Source of the DNA: Parelaphostrongylus tenuis
Taxonomy: Eukaryota; Nematoda; Chromadorea; Rhabditida; Metastrongylidae
Length of the DNA stretch: 64,000 nt
Assembly: GCA_019055375.1 (NCBI GenBank)
Contig: JAHQIW010004613.1
Span: 1 to 64,000 of the forward strand
Reading direction: 5' to 3'
Shown here: positions 45,700 through 56,544 of the stretch, piece after piece
Numbering within the stretch: the stretch's first letter is position 1
How the letters are laid out: each line of letters starts with the position of its first letter
Program-made: the position numbers and the translations under genes
Notes under the pieces: model-generated
Databases searched by the model: none
The model's input: the letters and a program-made list of their open reading frames with translations, nothing else
Told to the model about the DNA's origin: nothing

Positions 45700-46660
45700 C
45701 GAATATAAAACTCTTTGCATAATTAAAGTTCAATACTGAATTTTCCAGTTTTCAAGCTCTTGAATGATTACTAATAATCTAATTAAAAAGCTTCGCTCAG
45801 CAAAAAAGAAAAAAAGTACGAACACATCCACACGATGCGCCTGCATTCCATTCAGTTCGCAGGAATTAGTAGATCTTTTCAGAAAAGCTAGACGGTCTTT
45901 TCACTTTAACTATGCTTTCATGTGTGTTTCCAATACTATTCTATCAAATCCAATATAGAATATCACTATATAAAACAAAAATACCGCTGTGAAGTCCAAA
46001 AAATGGACTGCGATTGCAAAACCTTTTTTTATTGGTTAGGAAAACGTTGTATGAAAGTTGAACCGAGCCAAGCATACCATAAGAATCGGCATTTTTCTAG
46101 CTATCGAACGACTATAAAAGCATAAACAAAAAGAAACAAATTTATAAAACTGTAAAAATGTGTTCGTTTCTGGAAGGTGTAGTTTCTCTTCTTGAGAAAT
46201 ACTTTATTTCTCAACAAATTGCTCTCTTTCAATCAAAAAACGCACAGAAGTCTTCACAGAATTCTCTGTAGTAATATTTCATTATTGGATAGTGATAGCG
46301 TTCGCTTGGAAAATTAATTTCTCAAATAATATCCCCTAAATTCCACTTTTTATGCTTGCGCCATATGAAACTCTGGTGCGCGACGAAGCGAGCTATGAGT
46401 TAATATGAGCCATATGGTTCTCAGCGTACTAATGAACCTAAAATTCAATTAGATGCTGAATTATACGCTAGTCCTTTTTGCACTGAAGATGCTTGGCGGA
46501 GTACATTGCCGGTCAGTTTAACCGTCCTTGGATCTAAGCATCTGAGGAAGACACGACTGTTGAACGTAGAGCATTGTTGAAGGAATCTTCTCTAGCAACC
46601 TGACTTCAGTCTGAGAAAAAAGTGACTCATTGGACAGTATCAAGATTAATATGAATGTCG
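45700..46660. other. AT-rich dispersed repeat, no gene
   Basis: Resembles 60340-61070 in parts (AAAGTG/AAAATGTGTTCGTTTC against AAAGTGTTCCCTTTC; TCTTCACAGAATTC and CATTATTGGATAGTGATA against CATTTCATTATTTAATGCTGATA). No protein. Confidence 0.35.
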
Positions 46661-46675
46661 TGAAATCAACAACAT

Positions 46676-47074
46676 TCATGGTAAATCATAATTCAGGTAT
46701 CTGTCATGACTGTTGGGAGTAGTATTTCGAAGTTGGAAAGTATGACTGTTGGGAGTAATATTCCGAAGTTCGAATGTGGAGAGAACTGAATTTAGATACC
46801 AGAAATTTATCCACACTTTTATACGTAGGATTAATGAGAGACATTTGCCTCCATCACCTTGCAACTTATATAACAAGAGGTGACACCCACGCGGATATGA
46901 CTGATCTGACAGAAAGTCCAGAAACAGCAAGATTCGCTCTTGAATAGAAGATATATCATTGATAATTAGAGATTTTGTGGAGTAGAGAATGTCACAAACT
47001 TCTAGAAGAAACTGAATACTACGTAAGCAATAGTACTGAAGCTTAGAAGACTGATGCTTCCAAAATTCTCGCAT
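46676..47074 (-). other. Unrecognised 132-codon open frame
   Basis: An uninterrupted minus-strand frame from ATG 47074, long for this AT-rich background. Its C-terminus contains a tandem 12-residue repeat (FELRNITPNSHT, FQLRNTTPNSHD) produced by an in-frame 36-bp duplication at about 46711-46772. Several hydrophobic stretches occur (LYSTKSLIINDI, ILLFLDFLS). No family is recognised and it may be a chance frame. Confidence 0.25.
46711..46772. repeat. 36-bp tandem duplication
   Basis: TGACTGTTGGGAGTAGTATT and TGACTGTTGGGAGTAATATT head two adjacent 36-bp copies that differ at a few positions. Confidence 0.7.
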
Positions 47075-47513
47075 TAGTTCCTAATGCATCACAAATTTCC
47101 TAAACTACATAAATTCTGTACTATTTTCTAGCAGTGTGATAATGTTTCACATATGCAACTATGAATGATGAGTAATATGCAAGACGATACCAGATGGGAG
47201 TTGAACCCGGACCTAACCCATATGGGAGTCGCCGATGTGTTCTCACCAACCCAAACCCGTTAGTGGCTTTTGACAGCTGCGATGCTTTGCACAGCATAAA
47301 GTGATAGTAGAACAGGACTGACTATTTGCAGTTGATTAATTCATTGAGGCCAAGCCAAGGCTTTTATCTCACAATACTATCAATGCCAAATTGATCCGGC
47401 AGTTTTTTAGGAGCGAAATTTTCTTTCGATAATCTAGACTACACTTCATCCTCATCCTCATGTTTTCATTGCCGTATCGGATGCAACGTTCATTAGTATG
47501 ACAGTATTGGGCA

Positions 47514-47563
47514 CTTAGCTCAGATGGTTACTGATTTCGCGTTCGATACATTATATTTGCACT
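47514..47563 (+). repeat. Truncated tRNA-like sequence
   Basis: GCACTTAGCTCAGATGGTTA followed by CGCGTTCGATAC resembles the D-arm and T-arm of a tRNA with the anticodon arm deleted. A relic. Confidence 0.35.
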
Positions 47564-48384
47564 GGAATAATTTATTTGAGAAATTAGTGTTTCCGTGATC
47601 ACGATCATTTATGACATTGTGGCAGCGAACGAGATTTTTGTCGGCGCCTGTAGTGGGATGAAAAAGCAACAGTTGTTTGATGACAGTAAGTCCAGTAATA
47701 CGTTAATAAATTCTTAATACTGCGCCGTTTAGCACTATTCTATAGGGAAACCATGACTGCCGAGGTTACTCATTCTGTAGTGATGACACTTGCGCACGAC
47801 ATTCCTTCAAGTCATTGAGGACGATAACATAACGATTGCTGGTACTAAACCTTTTTTTGGTTCACTTTATCTAGGGATTCCTTTTTTAATGACTAGAAAA
47901 AACATATAAAACCTTCTATGTAAACGCTTATCTAGACCTGAAGAGAACTTGATGAACAAGACAACGTCTTTTTGCTCACGTCTCTCTACGATCCCTTCAG
48001 ACAAGAAGGATGCCTATTTACAATTGTCCGCTCATATCAAGCATAATAAGTTATTCAATGATTTTTTTTCCAAACATTAGCAAAAGTATGTTCTTCTTTA
48101 CTTGGTCTCGTAAGCAACTAACTAGGAACAACGGTGTTCTTACTCCCTTATTTCCTTTCATAAAAAAAGCCTAAGCCTAATACATTATCAAAATCACTTG
48201 AAATCATGTATTTCTTGAAATACACTCAAGCAATCTCTCTCTACTGAATCAAGAAACAAACGAACACCTCAGTGAAATAACCATTCACTTACATCGCGTA
48301 AAATGACTAATCACAAAGTCTACATAGCCAAAAAACTTCCATAATAGAGTAACTATGATTATAGAAAACAAAAAATAGACTCAT

Positions 48385-48890
48385 TCATCTAGAGTGATGT
48401 GCAGAACATTTGCTTAAGGCGAGATTTGAACCCGCATTTCACCTAAATTGGGGGCGCGTGCTCTGCCTCTTGCACCATCGACGCCTGTTTTGACCATTCT
48501 ATCTACCTACAGAGCATCTATCCCTCAGCAACCATCCGTTATCGGTTTAGTTTGGATGGTCGCTAGCCACATTGAACCCAGTCACGCCGACAGATATGTT
48601 TGATCATCTAACACTCAGTATCTCTCAGAGTGAGGACTCACTGTTTATAACGACTACCTGAGCAAAACCGAGGACGGCTGACAGATGGATGCGTTGCAGC
48701 GTAGAGTGGCGTCAAAACACACGTCGGTGGTGCAAAAGATAGAGCGTGAGCCCTCTAAATGAGTGAAATGCGAGTTTTAGTCGCGCTTGACGCAAATGCT
48801 TTGCACATCACTTCATATCAATGGATATATTTGCAACGTCATGCCACTGCTAGAAGCGGTACAACAAAAAGGAATTCTATTTGATCATCA
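48385..48890. mobile_element. SINE-B composite, inverted tRNA-like arms, copy 2
   Basis: A minus-strand arm (48405-48490) and a plus-strand arm (48715-48800) with the GATGGTGCAAGAGGCAGAGC type head. Outer ends AGTGATGTGCAGAACATTTGC and GCAAATGCTTTGCACATCACT are inverted complements. The spacer contains CCGACAGATATGTT and GAGGACGGCTGACAG, matching the spacer of copy 1. Confidence 0.6.
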
Positions 48891-49219
48891 AATAAAAAGT
48901 ATAAATTGTTGATTTGAGACAGCATTTGAAACCAGTGACACAAAAACATTATAAGGAACTTTTATCAACATATTTCATGGTGGTAAATTACAGTAAATAT
49001 ATTATTCTCTAATTAGCAGACACGAAGCTGTTAAAGTTGATTAAAGCTGTTATAAGTATCACTAGTATGACAGGTACATCAAAAGGTCTCTGTAAGACTC
49101 TTGTCCTCTAGTTATGTTCTCTGCTGAGTCAATCTGCTTTCTTCTCATAGTGGGAAGCTAATCCGGTAAAATATATTCGGAACAATCCATTGCTCCATAT
49201 CGTTACAGATGAATTTTGC

Positions 49220-49231
49220 AACTTTTGTGTA
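49220..49231. repeat. Target site duplication of RTE copy B, left
   Basis: AACTTTTGTGTA, identical to 50034-50045 on the other side of the element. Confidence 0.75.
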
Positions 49232-50024
49232 TCACCTGTATCACCTGTCGTCCCGTTGATCGTCGAGTGACTCGAGCGGGTACCAGCAACTCTTCCATTT
49301 TTCCCTATCGCGTGCAAGAGTAGCCCAGTGGGTCCTCCTTGCTCTAGGAATTCGCTGAGCATCATATCTTTCTTCCATCGCTTTCGTGAAGAAATCGGAC
49401 CAACGGGTCAGTGGTCTTCCTTTAGAGCGCTTGACGTCCCGAGGAATCCAGTCGGTAACGGCTCTCGTCCATCGGTTGTCGTTGAAGCGCATCACGTGTC
49501 CGGCCCACCTTATTTTCGATATCCTGGCGTGTAGAACGGCGTCTCTGATTTTCGATCGTTGACGTAGGTCGGAAGTTCGGATCCTTTGTCTCATTTGCGA
49601 AATACGAGACACTCCTAGCATCGACCTTTCGACTGCGCGTTCGATAACGGCAAGTGATCTTTCATCCTGCTTACGTAGCGACCAGGTTTCTGCTGCATAC
49701 GTTAGGGCAGGGATAATTGTCGAGTCGAAAAGGTGGGCACGGAGTCGGATGTTCTTTGTCCTCTTCACTACATCTTCGATGCTCTCAAACGTTCCCCAAG
49801 CCGCTCGTTTCCTCCTGCTCAACTCTGGGGCTAGGTCGTTCATCATGTTGATTTCACGACCTAGATAGATGTAACTGGAGCATTCGGAAATTGTCGTTCC
49901 GTTGAGCGTGAATGGGGCATTAGAAACCCATCCGTTCCTCATGAACATTGTTTTCGTTAGATTCAGTTGAAGACCGATCTTTCCACAGGCGTTATCGAAA
50001 TCAGTCAACATTCGTTCCGCTAAC
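49232..50024 (-). mobile_element. RTE family 1 copy B, 5'-truncated insertion
   Basis: Contains only the last part of the element: the end of the reverse transcriptase domain and the C-terminus. The 3' end is the tandem tail GTGATACAGGTGATACA (minus strand), in whose first repeat the ORF stop codon lies, typical of RTE elements with almost no 3' UTR. The 5' end is truncated at about 50024, followed by a few filler bases (TAACAGTAACAGT) and then the target duplication. This is the classic product of target-primed reverse transcription. Confidence 0.85.
49241..50011 (-). CDS. RTE reverse transcriptase C-terminal fragment (open)
   Basis: 256 codons open from MLTDFDNACGKIGLQLNLTK to the TGA at 49241. 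It covers the post-palm region, thumb and C-terminal domain: a YIYLGREINMMNDLAPELSR segment, LTYAAETWSLRKQDERSL, an RISKIRWAGHVMRFNDNRWT motif (conserved in this RTE family), and RPLTRWSDFF. It lacks the endonuclease and the FADD motif, so it cannot be active, but having no stop or frameshift suggests a recent insertion. It preserves the base that is missing in copy A near 56987. Confidence 0.85.
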   Translation of the reverse strand: MLTDFDNACGKIGLQLNLTKTMFMRNGWVSNAPFTLNGTTISECSSYIYLGREINMMNDLAPELSRRKRAAWGTFESIEDVVKRTKNIRLRAHLFDSTIIPALTYAAETWSLRKQDERSLAVIERAVERSMLGVSRISQMRQRIRTSDLRQRSKIRDAVLHARISKIRWAGHVMRFNDNRWTRAVTDWIPRDVKRSKGRPLTRWSDFFTKAMEERYDAQRIPRARRTHWATLARDREKWKSCWYPLESLDDQRDDR

Positions 50025-50033
50025 AGTAACAGT

Positions 50034-50045
50034 AACTTTTGTGTA
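50034..50045. repeat. Target site duplication of RTE copy B, right
   Basis: AACTTTTGTGTA, identical to 49220-49231. Confidence 0.75.
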
Positions 50046-50799
50046 CCGTATCCAAAATAGGATTCTCTGTCTTCCGTAGAACAATCTTTCGCAGTTGATA
50101 CAATGGGACGCTCCGTTATAAGATCAGTTGATGCCTATAATATAGAATATTTTGCACATATGTGGGTTAGCTAGAGCGTACATTACTTATGAAAAATATT
50201 GCATTCCAATTAGAAAAGCAATTTCGATGATGTAAATGAATATTAGCACATTTTAATAAACTAGAACTGTGAAAACGGATGAAAAAAAACCTGGGTGCTA
50301 TCTTCATGATTTGTTTTGCTCGCTAGCTGCGCGAACAGAAGATTTACATTGGATTTGCGCGTTCTCTCGAGATCGCCGTTTTTTATATTCCTTTAGCTCC
50401 TTTTTTATCACCGCTATTTTCAAACTTAGTTCTGATAGGCACAAAGAATGATTTATTTACTTTGCTAAAAAGACGAAAGCATATAATCGTGTAGAGGAAA
50501 TATCGCAGTATCAAAGCCATACATTTAGTCTGAAGTCTCTTTTGAAACGATGACAAAATTCCTATTCGAGTGACAAGAAAAGCACTTCACTTATGACACA
50601 CCGACGTATTTGGATCGATCGATGATGGGCTACGGCAATGAATCTACATTGATAGTATACTCAGCGCCCGCCATTAAATCGATTCGACGGAGTTGTAAAG
50701 TAATTGTAAAGGAGGAGGCACGAGATGCGTCCATATCTCTGCCTCTGCACGGTTCTGCAGTACTTGCATCACACAGTAAAGTTGAGTAACATGCAAAAC
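50046..50799. other. No recognisable gene
   Basis: AT-rich intergenic DNA without supported features. Confidence 0.3.
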
Positions 50800-51065
50800 T
50801 TTGCACATCGGGAGGGAATCGAAGCGGATTCTCAACCTCTCCTGGTGATCACCATTGACGGTTGGTTGCTAAAAGATTGACACCTAATATCAAGAAAGAA
50901 TGATAGGAGAACACGAGCCATGGTAAAGTAATAGGTTAACGCGCGCCCCTAGAAAGGGTAAAATGCTGATCCAACTTCCGCCTAAAGTTCAAAGTTACCA
51001 TATCATTAACATTATTGGGTTCATGGTTATAACATCATAGCACTGCTAAAACGGTTACTTAGAAA
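50800..51065. mobile_element. SINE-B composite, decayed copy 3
   Basis: A minus-strand arm at 50815-50880 (GTCAATGGTGATCACCAGGA, CGCTTCGATTCCCTCC) and a plus-strand arm at about 50930-51000, followed by CATTATTGGGTTCATGG and AACATCATAGCACTGCTAAA, the SINE-B 3' flank. Same inverted layout as 41430 and 48385. Confidence 0.5.
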
Positions 51066-51089
51066 AAAGGTTCTTTTGATTGGGAGAGA

Positions 51090-51720
51090 ACAAATGAGAA
51101 ACTGATCTCATTCGCTGGAGGAAAAATTCTCATAGGAGTGTTAGTAACCATTCGAAAGCTGAAATGTGTGGCTACAGCCCCCAGCCCTGCGTCGCTGGTT
51201 TTTCAAAACACCCTTTTATAATGCTGTGACATTCAAAATTAAATCATGTTTCATGAAACTCACGTGTTATCTCTTATCTAACTTGTATTTCGCTGGCCAA
51301 AACTCCTTCTTTAGAGTGCCAGTATTCAAACTACAGCACAAGTTCCAAAGAACTTAGAAATGCGTTTACTCTTGAAAAAGCCCTTTTGATCTCTTCCGGT
51401 TTTTCGATTTGCGTTTTAATCCCACCGGACAGAGCTCTTTCTTAGACTATTGGCAGTCATCTGATAGGGTAATCTAGCAGAGAAAATAAGGTCAAGTTTC
51501 AAATATTTGGCAAGTTTGCTTACAGGCCACTCGACAAGGCGAGGGCCGTGTCAGAGGCGTGGCAGAAGCGGGGACGATCAATTTTCGGAACTCAACTGAA
51601 AATTTTTCCTCCGCATTGAAAGAAATTCCAGACAAAACGATTGAACGAGATAATTCGAAAATTTCTCCTTACACTGATATAGTTTTCGGCTCCCATCAAA
51701 TTATGCCGTGACAAAAATGA
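51090..51720. repeat. Dispersed repeat R1, copy 3
   Basis: Shares ACTCCTTCTTTAGAGTG, CCACCGGACAGAGCTCTTTC and TGATAGGGTAATCTAGCAGAG, then AAATTCCAGACAAAACGATTGA-like sequence, with 820-1400. Confidence 0.5.
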
Positions 51721-52276
51721 AGGCAAAATGTGATCAAACAACTCGACTGCAGATTAGACAGTAAAGCGCGCCAAAGATGAGAAAGTTACACTGCAGTGAA
51801 ACGGTCTTTCCAGAAAATAAGCAGAGCATGGGATTCGTGGATACTTACGCCATTGAAATATTAATAATAGTCCATAGGAGAAGCTCTATCCCGCGAGATA
51901 TATGCGCGTGTCAAGCACAGATGTCTGCATTCTGCTGAAGCGTTACTAGTTGGCTAGGAGGTGTGCCGGCGATTTGAAATAGTTGGATGAACCCGACGTT
52001 ACTACTAAGGACAACGTGGATACTTATATTCTAGATGACTTGCGTTGTATTGTTGCGTGTCTTCGCATTCGGGTCTACGGAAATCAGAAGATTAAGAGTT
52101 TTTTTCACATAATGGCCACGTACAGCACGAGCCAGAGATTTGAGTTATTGAAAGATTACTAACACTCTTAAGCAAAGTGCTTGTCTAGCAAAACGGATCG
52201 TTCCGTCATTCCCTGTCGTCTAACGGGAAAGTGCCAAACAAATTTGTAATTCGGTTGTATAGATGAAAAAACAAAC
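51721..52276. other. No certain gene
   Basis: A plus-strand stretch near 51990-52110 (VTTKDNVDTYILDDLRCIVA) is coding-like but short. Otherwise intergenic or intronic to the exon at 52277. Confidence 0.25.
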
Positions 52277-52414
52277 CTAAACGGTCTCCTTCTGCATTCG
52301 ATCGGATTTCATCTCGAAGGCGAGCGATATCACTTTTGCCCGCCATTACTGCATCGCCGATTATGTCCTCGTTGACACGCACGCGATTCTCAATTATCCT
52401 ACATTCGCGGCGGC
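52277..52414 (-). CDS. Isolated host exon, charged coiled-coil-like
   Basis: A 138-bp exon between acceptor CTGTTAACATTGCAG and donor GTTTGT on the minus strand. Only one frame is open. It encodes RRECRIIENRVRVNEDIIGD, AVMAGKSDIARLRDEIRSNA and EGDRL, highly charged and probably helical. Base composition is much more GC-rich than its surroundings. The phase is 2 bases in and 1 base out. I could not place adjoining exons or name the protein. Confidence 0.55.
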
Positions 52415-52611
52415 CTGCAATGTTAACAGAGTTCTCGACATTAGCTATGATAACTTCATATCACTTTATTGTGCAGATGTAATCTCTATTCAGCTGCATA
52501 CTCTCCTGTATATACGGTTCTCTACACAAATAACTGAATAAACTGCAGTTTCCTGTTCACCTCCACTCTAGAAAAAAGTTTCAGTTTCATGAAAAAGCGG
52601 AACAATGATAA

Positions 52612-52655
52612 CACATCGGCTGGTGTTTCGGCATGTCGCGCCTTTTTCAGAAATT
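52612..52655 (-). ncRNA. PLE-type hammerhead relic, copy P3
   Basis: The minus strand reads CUGAAAA (G8 changed), GGC-GCGACAU-GCC as stem II, GAAAC and ACCAGCC. It lies about 340 bp downstream of the endonuclease fragment in the same orientation. Confidence 0.55.
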
Positions 52656-52984
52656 GAAAAGTCCAGACTGACCTGCAGTCTACTCAGTCAAGCACTCTCT
52701 CAAGCCCGGCAAGAAGAGGTATTAAGGCAATCTGACTCGCGCAGGTGAAAAGCTTCACACCAAAACACTCACCGTTTAGTTGTTTTGCCTTTCCTAATTA
52801 TTCATTGGTGAAGAGCTGCTTAAAGTTATCGCATAAGTAAGACTCTGCCTAGCAAAAACCAGAAAGAAGCCTGAGGTATGGTGCGAGGTCGTGCGTGATT
52901 ATGAGACGCTTCTCTTAGCGATTCATTTTTCGATCCTTATCAATTATCGAAAAGACCTCCACAGGCTTTCGCTTAAATGCATTT

Positions 52985-53215
52985 TGGACTCTTTTGAGAG
53001 GAAACTTTGATGTCGAAATCTACTCCGTTATACTCTTGTTCTCTAAGCGTTCCTTGTGGAGCTTCTTGGTTAAAGTTGCGTTTTCCAGCTGGGTGCTCCT
53101 TCATACGAATGCAGATTGATCGACCCGTTTCGCCAGTAAACTGTCTAGCTTTGAACTTTGATGGATTAGTAGCAGCAAGATCATCAGTACATGCCAGCTT
53201 ACGAGTTTAAGGAAG
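52985..53215 (-). pseudogene. Penelope-like endonuclease fragment P3
   Basis: The minus strand reads KFKARQFTGETGRSICIRMK followed by EHPAGKRNFNQEAPQ and DFDIKVSSQKS. GETGRS-IRMKEH is the GIY-YIG endonuclease core of Penelope-like elements. The N-terminal part and the reverse transcriptase are missing. Confidence 0.65.
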
Positions 53216-54119
53216 CAAATATTAGTAAGTACGCGCAAATATGACCCAAATGTATTTTTTGCTGTAATAATATTGAAAATAAAGATATGCTATCATTTTT
53301 TTCGGTTTGAAAGCGCGTCAAAAACGCTATTTATTTATATGCTTCTTAATCAGAGGATATTTCATTTGACGGTTTTTATAGAAATTTGAAGAGGACGACT
53401 TTTGTGCCCGAAAAATACTTCTTTTCAATTTGCCAAAATCAATCGAATCCAATTACTTTTGGCTAATAATTGTGCAAAATGAATTACTCGCGAGTGGCGT
53501 TTTCCGGATACAAAATTCACCATTTCAAATACTTTGTTTATAAAAAACTTAAATGAATAGCGCCATTATAGCACATTCCAACAAACAAAAAAAGGTTTGG
53601 TATATCTTTATTTTCACTATTATCACAGAAAAAAAAAACGACGAAGTCATATTTGCACGCCCGGTATATGATAGGACTTGATGGTAGCTCAATTTATAAT
53701 TGAGAAGTAACTGAAGGTTTTAAACCTGCTGAGTTTGCCACTCTATCCAGTCTTCATTCAATTTTCGCTATTATGTTTTTGAAGCTTTGCAGATGATGGG
53801 CAATAGAGTGTCATACTTCTGAGGTGCTTTGCGTTCTCTCAAGATCCAACTAATAGGGAAGTATTAGAAACTTTTCAACTTTATCTTCAACCTACAGTTT
53901 AATAGTACCTGATTTTATTGGTTTCATCGCACGAAGTTTTTTTTCACGCAGTTGAGAGGTTAATATCAAACTTTTTCGCGCAATAGCGGTTGAGAATTTC
54001 GAGGTTTTGCCTAGGAAGATGCGATAATTGATATTTACTTCGTTGTTACGGTCATCTTATAATGAATTATTAGACTATTCTTAGTTCGAAGCTGGGATAA
54101 CGAAAAACACTTCGAAGGT
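53216..54119. other. No recognisable gene
   Basis: AT-rich sequence preceding a Penelope reverse transcriptase remnant. Confidence 0.3.
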
Positions 54120-55050
54120 ACTACACTCTATCGTCCATCATCTGAAAGGAAATTTGAAAACCAACGTCGAAAATTAAACAAGGAATGGATAGAAACGGTG
54201 AGCTCGTCCAATATAAAGCCTCAGATATTTCACATCTGATAAATGGATCTACCATCATGTGCGCTCTTAAACTTACTTATCAATGCTCATAAATTGGTAT
54301 GCACTGATGATCTTGGGTCCACTAATCTATAAGAGTTTAGTTAAAACTATTATCAGCCGTGTGGATGGGCCAACGGATAGAATATCGTGGTTTATAAAAC
54401 TGATACTGGTCCTGCTGCCAAAACACATTGCAATCCATCTCAAGTACACTCAGGTCTTTTTAGATCGTCTACGTAAGGCGTCTCCCAAGGTGTACGTGAT
54501 GGAGCCATTCGGACGTGCGCGCCCTTTATAGCAACGTGCCGAAAGACTGCACTCTAAGCCACCCACAAGCTCTTTATAGAATGCCGAGGAGCAATAATTC
54601 TACATGGCTTGATAATACACCAGATTATGGTTCTTTTAGAGGGGTGTCTAAACTGCTTAGGTCTCAGATTCTCTAAGAAGTATTTCGCGTAAATGAAAGA
54701 GGTGGCAACGAGGTAGCGCGACTAAATTCCAGCCTAGCTATCGTCTTCATCTCTCAAGTGGAAGCCGCATAAATAATCTACGAAAATCAAATTAAGTAAT
54801 CAATTAGTCTACTGCAGGTGTATAGATGATTGTTGGTCTATATGTTCCACGCACGAGCAATTTTCAGATGTTCAAGATTGCAAGGGTAGTCAGAAAAAAT
54901 AAAATTCACCCGTGAGATGCAGAAGAATAAAAGAATTCCTTTCTTGAGCGTGCAAATCAATTTGTCCAAAAATGGATTAATTCGAAGTGGACCGAAAGCC
55001 AAGTACCATAACCCCTTCAACCAAATAGAATTTTGACGCGGCACACGACG
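54120..55050 (+). pseudogene. Penelope-like reverse transcriptase remnant P5
   Basis: On the plus strand, in changing frames: a KLNKEWIETVSSSN segment (about 54150); SRVDGPTDRISWFIKLILVL and KYTQVFLDRLRKASP (54350-54490); RALYSNVPKD (about 54520, motif A region); SSLAIVFISQVEAA (about 54750); YCRCIDDCWSICSTHEQF (about 54810), the palm motif C with its Asp pair; KIKFTREMQKNKRIPFLSVQ and INLSKNGLIRSGPK (54890-55020). Each has a homologue in copy P2, in the same order. The endonuclease half is separated by 4.8 kb holding RTE copy A and is found again at 59858. Confidence 0.75.
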
Positions 55051-56430
55051 TTTTCGCGCGGCGAACTACACTTACAATGCGGCAGTTTACTAAAAAAATT
55101 TCGGTTTTTGTAGTCAGCAAAAGGATTTTCATCACAATCAAATGATTAAAGATGGTAGAAGAGTGTTTAATAAAGTTATCTTTTGCAGGAACATTGCCAA
55201 TTATTTTCCTAGAACCCTGTGCTCCTAGGGAAGAGTTAGATACTCATGACAACGTTGTTCTTCATATTGTAATTTAACATTTTTATGCTATCGTATTCAT
55301 ATTCATTGATTAATCAACCATATATATATTTATATAGTCATCACTTCATCAGTTTATTTATTTGAAATCAAAAATTCATCAGAAACTTCCCAATTTCAAG
55401 ACAATTTCATTTCATGAGATACACTATAGTTACCATAGTAATGGGAAAGGAGAAATCGATCAACTGTTTGTTAAAAATGAAGGTGCGCACTGCATGCGAT
55501 ACCAGTTCATCAATAACTCTCAGTAATCTCTCGATCATTAATAAATTCCTGGAGTTGGAGTCACTTTTAATTTCAAAAAGACTTTGTTCTATCCCATTAT
55601 AGATACTATTTTTTTTAAACGCGTTTATTCTATACTACGAGCACATTTTATCGAAGTGATTGTGACACTGGACACTCGTACCGTTTACACTCCCTATGTA
55701 CTCAGCCAAGTTGAGGGCTCTCAAGAAGGCTTTATGAGCCCGATGAAATTCCTAGCTCTTCTCATAACTCCAGTGTGACCAAATTTAGGTGGTTAGATGT
55801 CCAACACTGCAACACAGACCTCTATGTTGCTCAACCGTTTCAGATAAATGTTGTTTTCTCCAATGGGAGTATTCTTTTCACCGCTAAATTTGTTCCAGTT
55901 ATTCCGCGTTCACGTTCAAAGAAAAGCTTGAAGCTCTGACTCCTTTCTTGACTAATGACAGAATCATTCACACATAGGCTTTGCTAATTTCTACGAATTA
56001 CTCATAGTACACGGAGGCAAAGAGGAGTCGGATACTTTTGCATCACGAAAAAACTATGGGCGTAAAGCGAACTGTGTTTAATTGAACGACACACAGAAAT
56101 CTATGGCGACTGGATAGAAGATGTGTGACAGGAATGAGGATTAAGAGCTGAAAGTAAATTTATTTTGTAGTTTCTTACTGAACGCGGATTCTTAGGACAT
56201 AGTTCCATACTTGCTACCGAAAATAACTACTCAAATTGCCTTGATAGATATCGCACTCTTGTGACAACAAAAAGTTTAGACTTTCTTCATAGCTCATAAC
56301 AGAACCCTCGGCGCACTACAAACAATGAGATAGTTCTAAAAAAGAAAAGAATGCTCAAAGCCTAAGCGAAGTTGGTACGCCAGTTTTTGCGAGGTTTAGA
56401 AAACAGTCGATGCCATGGATCAATTCTGTT
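55051..56430. other. Probable decayed PLE middle part and unassigned sequence
   Basis: The first 150 bp may continue the PLE (a SNQMIKDGRRVFNKVIF-like frame). The frame 55584-55778 (IEVIVTLDTRTVYTP) weakly resembles the endonuclease end. The rest shows nothing I can support. Confidence 0.25.
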
Positions 56431-56544
56431 CTGCCAGGCGAGATCCACTGAATGAGAAGTGGTAATGGACCAGTGTCATTGTACATTGTGCCGTCACCAC
56501 ATACGCCTCCCTTCTTGCTAAAGTGCAGAGTTAATATGGGGCGT

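Larger units (their letters stand above)
47190..49075 (-). repeat. Roughly 1.7-kb dispersed repeat, copy 2 (inverted partner of 12870-14600)
   Basis: Its reverse complement matches 12870-14600 block by block, including TTGTTTCTTGATTCAGTA (about 48250), CACTGGTTTCAAATGCTGTC (about 48930), CAATGACTTGAAGGAATG (about 47810) and the tRNA-like head GGGTTTGGGTTGGTGAGAAC with GTCCGGGTTCAACTCCCATC (47190-47275). A SINE-B composite has inserted at 48385-48890 relative to the partner. Confidence 0.55.
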
